Shown piece after piece: positions 1 to 6,662 of a stretch of DNA of 39,329 nt. Position numbers and translations under genes: made by a program. Position 1 is the first letter of the stretch. Every line of letters begins with the position of its first letter. This DNA is from an uncultured Alphaproteobacteria bacterium. Lineage in GTDB: Bacteria; Pseudomonadota; Alphaproteobacteria; CAAHEQ01; UBA3637. The DNA is taken from the NCBI GenBank assembly GCA_944392795.1, contig CALXXX010000015.1, positions 1-39,329 on the forward strand, written 5' to 3'. Under the pieces are notes generated by a model, which made no database searches, had not been told where the DNA came from, and saw nothing but the letters and a program-made list of their open reading frames with translations.

Positions 1-1
1 A

Positions 2-1765
2 CCTCGTCGCGTGTGTAAAATGATTTTGCGTTTAGAGCCGACGGACATAGATGAGATCCGGATAGGAAGGGATAAAGCGGTGTATAAACGAGGGTTATGG
101 GATTTATGTGAGACACATGTTGATGAAGTGACAGATACAGTATTGATGAGTTTTTATTTTGAGAAGGCCTGTGAGACGAATGGGGACTGTAGTGCTTGCC
201 AAGAATGTTATCAGGGTCGTTGTAAAGCGAACTATGGATTGCCGGGATGCGGAGAACCTGTAGAATGTAATGGAGATGGTGATTGTCCGGATGGTTTATG
301 TTGTCGTGATGGTTCTTGTACGACGAATTGCGGTATAGAAACATGTGATCCACCTTGTGATGAGTGTCACAGATGTGATGAGAGTTTACGTCAATGTATC
401 AAGAATACTTGTTCTATAGAGAGTTGTCCTGAGGGGCAAGAAGCGAGTGGCTATGATAAGTGTGGATGTATAGAAGGCTGTATAGAGAAGTGTCCAGATT
501 TGAAGTGTAATGAGGAGTGTGAGGTCCCGAACTATGAGACCTGTAGTTGTGATGCAAAAAAATGTGAGATAGAATGTATCGAAGGTGAAGTTCCTACAGG
601 AGTTGATGAATGTGGGTGTCCGATTGAATGTACTAAAGCGTGTGAACCACCATGTGGATTATGTCAAGATTGTGTTGGAGGGATTTGCCAAAATGTAGCA
701 GATTATGAATGTTGTATAAACCCTAACAGTTGCGCATGTAACCCCTTGAACCCGTGTTGTGATTTAACTGGTGCAGAGTTAAAGTGTTGTGAAGATCCAA
801 CGAACAGCTGTTGTATTAGTCCAGAAGATCCTTGCTGTGAAGATTCAGAAGATATCTGTTGTGGTTTAACAGGTAAAGCTAAAGAGTGTTGTGAGAATTT
901 TGATCCAGAGACATGTATTGAATGTTCTGCTGAACAACCATGTCCAGATGGTGTTTGTTCCGGTGGATATTGTGTACGTTGTCCAGATGGTATACAATCT
1001 AGTTTTGTTTGTTGTGCTTTAAGCGGAAAGTGGACAGGTTCCATTACAGGAGAAGGGTATTGTTGCACGAAGGGAGCGGATGAAAATGAGGAATGTTGCA
1101 CGGCAGAAAAAGGTGTTTGGTGTGGCTCTCGGTGTTGTTTAAACGGAGAGTCGTGTCAAAATGGGGTTTGTTGTTCAACGCCGGTGATTACCAGTTGTTC
1201 TAATTTATGTACTTATTTAGGAGTTAATGCAAGTGGATGTTCTACCTGCCTTCCTAAAGTTTGTCCTGCAGGGGAAACATGTGATCCTCAAGACGGCTTA
1301 TGTAAAAGAATATGTGGAACAGGACAAATAAGCTGTAACTCTGGAAATACAAGTTGGTGCTGCCCTGAAGGTAATACTTGTGGTTCTACAACAGGTCAGT
1401 GTTGCTTGAATGGGGTTTGTTGTGAAAGTTGGCAAAAGGCTTATATTTCTGAAGGTAAAACTGTGTGCTGTACAGATGATCCTAATAAAGATCCTTATCA
1501 TCTTTGTTGTAAAGAAGAAGGAGAAACTCTTCAGAATCAGGCTCTTAATCAGGCATCAGATTTTGATTACATTTGTTGTAATGGAACGATGTTCATGGAT
1601 GCTTCTTATGTTGGTGGTTATACATGTTGCCCAAAAGGACATACACTTAAAACTTTTGTTTTTGAACCATTAGGTCCCCAAACTGTTGGCGTTTGTTGTG
1701 CTCCTGGGCAAAAACCAATTGCTGTAGATACTGGCGGTTATGGAATAACTTATTACTGTGGTTAA
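2..1765 (+). CDS. Very cysteine-rich repeat protein, 5' end outside the window
   Basis: The reading frame is open to the left edge, so the gene is probably cut; the first possible start inside is a GTG at 11. I count about 100 cysteines in 584 residues. After about 50 non-repetitive residues the protein becomes a chain of short Cys modules: CxxC pairs, then from about residue 230 repeated CC doublets (such as CCLNGESCQNGVCC), ending GYGITYYCG. The spacing recalls granulin-like or other disulfide-stacked repeats, but I cannot assign a family. No transmembrane segment is visible in the part present. So much cysteine suggests an exported, disulfide-linked surface protein; that is inference, as the N-terminus carrying any signal is missing. 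An A24 prepilin peptidase lies at 15593, but nothing here shows a link. No strong terminator follows; a 7-bp inverted repeat is at 1802-1822. Confidence 0.7.
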   Translation, partial: PRRVCKMILRLEPTDIDEIRIGRDKAVYKRGLWDLCETHVDEVTDTVLMSFYFEKACETNGDCSACQECYQGRCKANYGLPGCGEPVECNGDGDCPDGLCCRDGSCTTNCGIETCDPPCDECHRCDESLRQCIKNTCSIESCPEGQEASGYDKCGCIEGCIEKCPDLKCNEECEVPNYETCSCDAKKCEIECIEGEVPTGVDECGCPIECTKACEPPCGLCQDCVGGICQNVADYECCINPNSCACNPLNPCCDLTGAELKCCEDPTNSCCISPEDPCCEDSEDICCGLTGKAKECCENFDPETCIECSAEQPCPDGVCSGGYCVRCPDGIQSSFVCCALSGKWTGSITGEGYCCTKGADENEECCTAEKGVWCGSRCCLNGESCQNGVCCSTPVITSCSNLCTYLGVNASGCSTCLPKVCPAGETCDPQDGLCKRICGTGQISCNSGNTSWCCPEGNTCGSTTGQCCLNGVCCESWQKAYISEGKTVCCTDDPNKDPYHLCCKEEGETLQNQALNQASDFDYICCNGTMFMDASYVGGYTCCPKGHTLKTFVFEPLGPQTVGVCCAPGQKPIAVDTGGYGITYYCG

Positions 1766-1926
1766 TGTGCATTTAGTTTACATAAGGCTTTGTATTTTAT
1801 CTACTTAATTTATTTTTAAGTAAAATGATAAATTACTTTTTAAGTTTCTCTTTTAAATCTGGGCTTTTATAACAAATCTTTTTTGACTTCTTTCAGAGCT
1901 TAATTGACATGTCCCGGAGATGTCCC

Positions 1927-2043
1927 TTAACCACAGGAGCACCCTCCGGAGCAAACCATCACTTCAACAAGATTCCCATTACAACCATTTTTCGCATAAG
2001 CCTTTAATAAACGAATATTCGCCGGCGTCAAACCCTTAATCAT
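1927..2043 (-). CDS. 38-residue ORF resembling the C-terminal tail of [FeFe]-hydrogenase
   Basis: This ORF runs from an ATG to TAA and encodes a peptide whose second half reads GNLVEVMVCSGGCSCG. In [FeFe]-hydrogenases the last H-cluster motif has the form VEVMxCxGGCxxG, preceded by a short helix like the NIRLLKAYAKNG seen here. The rest of a hydrogenase (the other cysteine motifs) is absent on either side. A stop codon lies five codons upstream in frame, so this is not the visible end of a longer ORF. The start is preceded only by a weak ACGAG. It lies 50 bp downstream of a two-gene unit on the same strand and could be carried on its transcript. It may be a real small Cys protein or a gene remnant; the similarity was judged by eye. 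Confidence 0.4.
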   Translation of the reverse strand: MIKGLTPANIRLLKAYAKNGCNGNLVEVMVCSGGCSCG

Positions 2044-2093
2044 ACATAACTCGTTTTAGTTAATAAATAAAAGAAGCTTAGATAATATTAAAA

Positions 2094-2399
2094 TTAAGCA
2101 ACGTAAATCTCAGGTACCTTGCGCAGTGGAACTTGATAGTTGCGAACAACCTCTTCTTTTTCTGGTCGAACTTCAAGCATTTCAACAAAGGCAGATTTTA
2201 ATAAATCCTCATGAACTGTGGGATTGATATAATCTAGCAAAATACATTCTTTCGGGGTGCGCAAAAAAAGTGCATTATCTCGCCCGTCATATTGCAAATA
2301 AGAATCATAAGCATCTTCATTTCTGGCTTGAATGAGAATTAAAAAGATTCCTTCTTTAGTCGGCTGAATATAGTATTTTCGTTCTTGAAGCATATTCAT
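2094..2399 (-). CDS. Small conserved protein, paralogue of the gene at 28414
   Basis: I do not recognise this 101-residue protein. It has no signal peptide or membrane segment. It aligns over most of its length with the 103-residue protein at 28414-28725: shared pattern YDG...ALF.RT....I.LDY.N, then a variable stretch, then VV.NY.VP. The two therefore form a small family. The start is ATG at 2399 with AGGAGG five bases upstream; this Shine-Dalgarno overlaps the TAG stop of the preceding gene (2409), so the two are probably translationally coupled. Its paralogue is likewise the second gene of a coupled pair, but with an unrelated-looking first gene. Confidence 0.8.
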   Translation of the reverse strand: MNMLQERKYYIQPTKEGIFLILIQARNEDAYDSYLQYDGRDNALFLRTPKECILLDYINPTVHEDLLKSAFVEMLEVRPEKEEVVRNYQVPLRKVPEIYVA

Positions 2400-2408
2400 G
2401 TGAGCCTC

Positions 2409-2669
2409 CTATTTTTCTGTTGCTCTTTTGGAAATAAGGATGGATAACGAGGCTGTTTCTTGTTGATTCTTTCCTCCACAACTCAACATAGGACCAGCAG
2501 CGTGATATTGAGGATGAGTTTGAAGCCACTTATCAAGAGCATTAAAAGCTGTTTTTTGAGTAAAATTGGAAGTTATTTCTGATGCTTTTATATGAGCAGC
2601 TTTTTGAAAAAAAGCCTGTTCAGTTATTTTTTCTGATGTTTTTTGGTGTAATACTTCTTTTAAAGGCAT
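2409..2669 (-). CDS. Small protein of unknown function, coupled to the 2094 gene
   Basis: An 86-residue protein I cannot assign. I chose the ATG at 2669 rather than one nine codons upstream because a strong AAGGAGG lies just before it and because the -10 hexamer of a good promoter (2687-2714) falls inside the longer version. The N-terminal half is polar and helical; the C-terminal part holds a short AAGPMLSCGGKNQQ stretch with a single cysteine. There is no signal peptide. The strong Shine-Dalgarno, own promoter and tight coupling to the next gene argue that it is expressed. A terminator separates it from tyrS upstream. Confidence 0.7.
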   Translation of the reverse strand: MPLKEVLHQKTSEKITEQAFFQKAAHIKASEITSNFTQKTAFNALDKWLQTHPQYHAAGPMLSCGGKNQQETASLSILISKRATEK

Positions 2670-2686
2670 TTTTTCCTCCTTCTTAC

Positions 2687-2714
2687 AGTATATCATAAAT
2701 AAGGATTAATTCAA
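2687..2714 (-). promoter_or_regulatory. Sigma-70-type promoter for the 2409-2094 gene pair
   Basis: On the minus strand TTGAAT (2714-2709) and TATACT (2692-2687) are separated by 16 bp. The predicted start point lies about ten bases before the ATG at 2669, giving a very short leader that is almost only the Shine-Dalgarno. It lies just past the tyrS terminator, so the pair has its own start. Confidence 0.55.
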
Positions 2715-2720
2715 TATAAT

Positions 2721-2746
2721 AAAAGGAGCCTTGTGGCTCCTTTTTT
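2721..2746 (-). terminator. Rho-independent terminator of tyrS
   Basis: Stem GGAGCC / GGCTCC with a four-base loop, followed on the minus strand by TTTTATTATATT. It begins at the tyrS stop codon. The plus strand also ends in a T run, so it could work both ways. Confidence 0.85.
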
Positions 2747-3974
2747 AGTCGATAAGCTCGTAAAAATGCCGTTTACCAATTTTAATCTTTATTCCTTTTT
2801 TTAAGTTTTCTATTTTAAAGTAAGGATCGGTTATTTTATCTCCATTAAGACTGACGGCACCGCTTTCAATCAAACGTCTAAGTGCAGATTTACTCTCATT
2901 TGGCTGTAAGGCAGAAACAACATTCAACAATCCGATATTTTGGGTCGATAAGGATAGTTTAGATAAGCTGATGGGTTCAAAAGCTTTTATATCAAATCCT
3001 TTTTGTTGAACTTGTTGATAAAAGAAAGCTTCTGCTGCTTGGGCAGCTTCTTCGCTATGGTATTGGCGAACAATATCAAAGGCAACTTTCTTTTTTAATT
3101 CCATAGGATTGACTGTCCCATTTTTATAGTCTGCAATCATATTCGCTTTTTCTTCTGGCGTAAAATCTGTTGTCAATTCTATCCATTCAGGCAGTAAATC
3201 ATCAGGAATAGACATTGTTTTACCATACATATCATTAGCTGTATCCGTTAATCCTATGTAGTTTCCTTTTGATTTGCTCATTTTCATAACACCATCTAAT
3301 CCTCGTAGAAGTGGCATGGAAATGACAGTTTGACCGACTTCTTTTTGTCCAAAAGCTTCTTGGAGCGTTTTTCCGACTAAACAGTTAAATAATTGATCTC
3401 GACCTCCAAACTCAATATCACAATTCATCGCGACTGAATCATAGCCTTGAACCATAGGATAGACTAATTCATGTAAAGAGATAGGGATGTTATTTTCAAA
3501 TCGATTTGCAAAATCTTCGCGTTGCATCATTTGAGCCAAAGTTGCTTTTCCTAAGAGCTTGATAACATCCGCGAATGTCATTTTGTTGAGCCAAGCACCA
3601 TTGAATAGAATTTTGACATTTTTTTTTGTATCAATAACTTTATCCATTTGTTCAATGTATGTTTGAGCGTTTTTTTGAACTTCCTCAGCCGTTAAAGGAG
3701 GACGTGTTGTATTTCTTCCGGTCGGATCACCGATGCAGGCAGTGAAATCACCGACCAATAAATGGATTTCATGTCCTGCTTCTTGAAAGTCTCTTAATTT
3801 TTTGAAAGCGACAGCATGTCCTAAGTGTAAATCAGGGGCTGTCGGATCCATACCGAATTTGATAATCAGAGGGCGTTTTTCCTTTTCGGCTAGTTTTAAC
3901 TTTTCTTCTAATCCATTTGCAGGTACAATTGTTTCAATACCATGTTTTAATTTTTTTAATGTTTTTGCGTCCAT
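2745..3974 (-). CDS. tyrS: Tyrosyl-tRNA synthetase
   Basis: Class I aminoacyl-tRNA synthetase that charges tRNA-Tyr with tyrosine in the cytoplasm. At 409 residues it has the usual bacterial length. The HIGH-type signature is HLGH at residues 50-53 within DPTAPDLHLGH, and the second signature is an intact KMSKS at 231-235. The tyrosine-site region GYDSVAMNCDIEFGGRDQ lies at about 177-193. The last 70 residues form an S4-like RNA-binding domain (ALRRLIESGAVSLNG). The start is ATG at 3974 with AAAGGAT upstream. It lies 57 bp after the cckA homologue with no terminator between, so the two are probably co-transcribed; a terminator follows directly. Confidence 0.97.
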   Translation of the reverse strand: MDAKTLKKLKHGIETIVPANGLEEKLKLAEKEKRPLIIKFGMDPTAPDLHLGHAVAFKKLRDFQEAGHEIHLLVGDFTACIGDPTGRNTTRPPLTAEEVQKNAQTYIEQMDKVIDTKKNVKILFNGAWLNKMTFADVIKLLGKATLAQMMQREDFANRFENNIPISLHELVYPMVQGYDSVAMNCDIEFGGRDQLFNCLVGKTLQEAFGQKEVGQTVISMPLLRGLDGVMKMSKSKGNYIGLTDTANDMYGKTMSIPDDLLPEWIELTTDFTPEEKANMIADYKNGTVNPMELKKKVAFDIVRQYHSEEAAQAAEAFFYQQVQQKGFDIKAFEPISLSKLSLSTQNIGLLNVVSALQPNESKSALRRLIESGAVSLNGDKITDPYFKIENLKKGIKIKIGKRHFYELID

Positions 3975-4031
3975 TATTTTTATCCTTTTGGTTAATCTTT
4001 TCTTTTTTTTATCAGATTTTATTTTAAAAAG

Positions 4032-6224
4032 CTAGTTTTTTTGGAAGAGAACTTCACGAACTTTTTGAACAAGTTGAGTTAAGCTAAAAGGTTTTGCCAA
4101 GAAGGAGAACATTTTTGAATCATCTTTTCCATGGCGAGCGAAGTCTTCCGAATATCCACTCATCAGTATTACCCGTAAAGACGGGTATCGTTCTTTGGCA
4201 AGTTGAGCCAGTGTTTCACCATCCATTCCTGGCATCATCATATCTGTTAATAATAAGTCAGGTTCTGAGCCTTTTTCAATTTCTTTTAAAGCTTCATCAG
4301 CATTAGAGAATTCCAAAACAGTGAAACCTTTATTTTTTAAAACACGTGCACTAAACGCTCTGACAGCATCTTCATCTTCAACTAACATAATCGTTCCTGT
4401 TTGAGGAGATGTAATAGGAGTAGACTGTTCTTTTTTTTCTGTCTGAGGAGGTGCATCAAAACGGGGTAAATAAAGAGTGAATGTTGTTCCGATACCTACT
4501 TCACTTTCTACTTGAATATAGCCGTCTGTTTGAGTAATGATACCGTAAACAGTTGATAAACCAAGTCCTGTTCCTGAACCGGCAATGCCCTCTTTTGTTG
4601 AAAAGAAAGGTTCAAAGATTCTGGGTAAATTTTCTTTTTGAATGCCGCAGCCGGTGTCTGTTACGGAGATCACGACATATTGACCGGGGATCATCATATC
4701 ATTCCCGATACTACGTGCTTTCTTTATATTTTCCGTGTGTCCTTTGATAGTTAAGCGACCACCGGAAGGCATCGCATCTCGAGCGTTGACGGCAAGATTT
4801 AAAAAAACTTGCGTTAACTGATTGGGGTCAACTTTGACAAATCCCAAATCGTTGGTATGTTCAAAGATAAGTTCAATTTGAGGACCAATACTACGACGTA
4901 AAAGGGCAGATAATTCTGAAAAAGCGTCAGAAATATCGATCAATTGGGGCTTTAACGGTTGTTTTCTTGAAAAAGCCAATAACTGACCAACTAAACCAGA
5001 AGCTCGGTTTGCATTATGTTTGATTTGCATAATATCTGCAAAAGAGGGATCTCCCATTCCATGCTTTTGAAGTAGTAAATCTGAAAAACCGATAATAGCT
5101 GTTAACAGATTGTTGAAATCATGGGCCACTCCGCCTGCTAACTGTCCCATGGCTTGCATTTTTTGAGCATGAGCCATTTGCATTTCCATATTTTTGTGTT
5201 CATTTAGATCTGTTAAATAAAAAAGAAAAGAAGTCATTTCTTTGCTTTTTCGGGATACTTGTGTTTCCACTGGTGAGATATAAGCCATAACAGTTTTCTT
5301 TTCTCCATCGGGCAGAAGGAATGATAACTCACATTTTTCAAATTTCTGCGCATGCATCATTAGTTTTGATAATTTAAGAGGAAGCGTTTCTTTCGTTTCA
5401 TTATCTAATAGGTGTAAAAGTGAAGTTTCTTTCAAAGTTGTAATGTTGAGATTCAATAAATGTAAAAAAGCGGGATTAGCTTCTAAAAATGTAAAATCCA
5501 TGGCATCCATTCGAAAAATTCCAAGTGGAGCTTTTTCAAAGAATAAACCACTTTCATTTTTTTTCCGAACTTTAGGAAAATAATCGCTTGCAATGACGAT
5601 TCCTTCAAATAAAGTTTCTCCGTTTTGTTCAAAGCTTGTCTGAGAAATAAAAGTTAATAAAGGCTTTCCTTTGGAACGTTTTAAGTAAGCTTCTATTATC
5701 CAACTTTCTTCTGTCGGCAATTCTGTTTTTAAAAATTGTTTGAACGGTTGATTTAAAATTTCTTCTTTGCTCTGAGAAATCCAATTACATAAACATTCGT
5801 TAATGTAACGGAGACAGCCGTTCGTATCGGTTATATAAAAGCCAATAGGTAAACTATCTAAAGAATCTTGCAATGCTCGTTGCTCAGTTTGCAGCCATGT
5901 TTGAAACTGAAAAGTATCAGAAATATTACGTGCCGTTAAAAGAGTTGCTTTGGGAAGACTTTTAAGTGCCACTTCCCAAGTCGCTTGAGGTGTTTCGAGT
6001 TGAACAGAGACAGGATAATGATTTAAATAAGCATGTTTTAACTTTTCCAATCTTTCCGGTTGAGGTGTTTCTTTTAAAAAGAGAAAAGGATCTGAAGCAA
6101 CAGTAAATAAGGCAGCTCCTTTTTTATTTTGAGCTGTGACTTTGTTTTTGTAAGTACGAATCTGTCTTGCGTCAGATTCAGCTTCCAGAAGGGTATTTAG
6201 TGCTTTATTTTTTTTGTTTAACAT
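4032..6224 (-). CDS. cckA: CckA-like hybrid histidine kinase without membrane anchors
   Basis: Hybrid sensor kinase of 730 residues. Two PAS-like regions are at about 118-230 and 230-345. The HisKA phospho-acceptor is His368 in GGVAHDFNNLLTAI, followed by a complete HATPase domain: N box around 467-489, VTDTGCGI at 521-528, FEPFFSTKE, and GSGTGLGLS from 549. The C-terminal receiver starts at about 611 (IMLVEDEDAVRAF), with Asp661 in LLTDMMMPGMDG and Lys711. The HDFNNLLTAI and TDMMMPGMDG signatures match CckA, which in alphaproteobacteria passes phosphate through ChpT to CtrA and CpdR. Known CckA proteins usually carry two N-terminal transmembrane helices; here the first 110 residues are polar and I see none, which would make this a soluble form. 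No chpT or ctrA is in the window. Confidence 0.85.
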   Translation of the reverse strand: MLNKKNKALNTLLEAESDARQIRTYKNKVTAQNKKGAALFTVASDPFLFLKETPQPERLEKLKHAYLNHYPVSVQLETPQATWEVALKSLPKATLLTARNISDTFQFQTWLQTEQRALQDSLDSLPIGFYITDTNGCLRYINECLCNWISQSKEEILNQPFKQFLKTELPTEESWIIEAYLKRSKGKPLLTFISQTSFEQNGETLFEGIVIASDYFPKVRKKNESGLFFEKAPLGIFRMDAMDFTFLEANPAFLHLLNLNITTLKETSLLHLLDNETKETLPLKLSKLMMHAQKFEKCELSFLLPDGEKKTVMAYISPVETQVSRKSKEMTSFLFYLTDLNEHKNMEMQMAHAQKMQAMGQLAGGVAHDFNNLLTAIIGFSDLLLQKHGMGDPSFADIMQIKHNANRASGLVGQLLAFSRKQPLKPQLIDISDAFSELSALLRRSIGPQIELIFEHTNDLGFVKVDPNQLTQVFLNLAVNARDAMPSGGRLTIKGHTENIKKARSIGNDMMIPGQYVVISVTDTGCGIQKENLPRIFEPFFSTKEGIAGSGTGLGLSTVYGIITQTDGYIQVESEVGIGTTFTLYLPRFDAPPQTEKKEQSTPITSPQTGTIMLVEDEDAVRAFSARVLKNKGFTVLEFSNADEALKEIEKGSEPDLLLTDMMMPGMDGETLAQLAKERYPSLRVILMSGYSEDFARHGKDDSKMFSFLAKPFSLTQLVQKVREVLFQKN

Positions 6225-6571
6225 CAGCTTTTCTCTTTTTCCAGCTCTTTATGTTAGCAAAGAAGATTAAAAGAATCGAGTTTTTTTTCCTGAAGAATAC
6301 AAGCGTAAAGAGAAAATCAGTTTTTTTCCCTTTTAAAACAAATACTTTTAAAAAGTAAATTTTTTATTTGAATATAAAAAGCAGAAAACCGTCATTTTTA
6401 AAAATTGTTTATTTATTTTTTAATAAATAACAATGATTTATTTGAAATTAACTTTTTTTTTGAAAACTTTTCCAAGAAAAGAAAAGTTTAAAAAAGATTA
6501 ACAAAAAAATCTTATTTTTTTAATGAGTTATATAAAATTTAAATTTTTTTTATTTTTTCTAAAAAAAACTA
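6225..6571. other. AT-rich intergenic region between cckA and nrdD, with a dyad
   Basis: About 350 bp of very AT-rich DNA between divergent genes. No ORF with a believable start was seen. The one clear structure is a dyad at 6404-6434: ATTGTT-T-ATTTATT, a TTTT loop, then AATAAATAACAAT, i.e. 13 paired bases with one bulge. It could be a regulator site or a transcription stop. The cckA promoter should lie near 6230-6300, but no convincing -35/-10 pair was found. Confidence 0.4.
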
Positions 6572-6601
6572 TTGACCATATTAAAGAACAGGGGCTATGT
6601 T
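6572..6601 (+). promoter_or_regulatory. Candidate promoter of the nrdD operon
   Basis: TTGACC (6572-6577) and TATGTT (6596-6601) are separated by 18 bp, giving a leader of about 55 bases before the nrdD ATG at 6663. The -10 lies inside the upstream one of two NrdR-box-like sites. Confidence 0.55.
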
Positions 6602-6638
6602 GACTCTTACAACAAAAGTAAAAAACTATATCTTGTAT
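6592..6638 (+). promoter_or_regulatory. Candidate pair of NrdR boxes upstream of nrdD
   Basis: The site AAACTATATCTTGTAT (6623-6638) agrees by my count in 13 of 16 positions with the NrdR-box consensus ACACTATATATTGTGT. A weaker copy around CTATGT starts 31 bp upstream (6592-6607), overlapping the -10. NrdR boxes are known to occur in pairs about three helical turns apart in front of ribonucleotide reductase operons. The upstream copy is degenerate, so the pair is tentative. Confidence 0.45.
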
Positions 6639-6662
6639 TTTAAAAGGGTGTGAGGATACTAA

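Noticed and set aside
703-1101. Minus-strand ORF of 132 codons opposite the Cys-rich gene
   Set aside because: It mirrors Cys codons as Gln/Pro/His-rich sequence, has no Shine-Dalgarno and is a shadow of the plus-strand gene.
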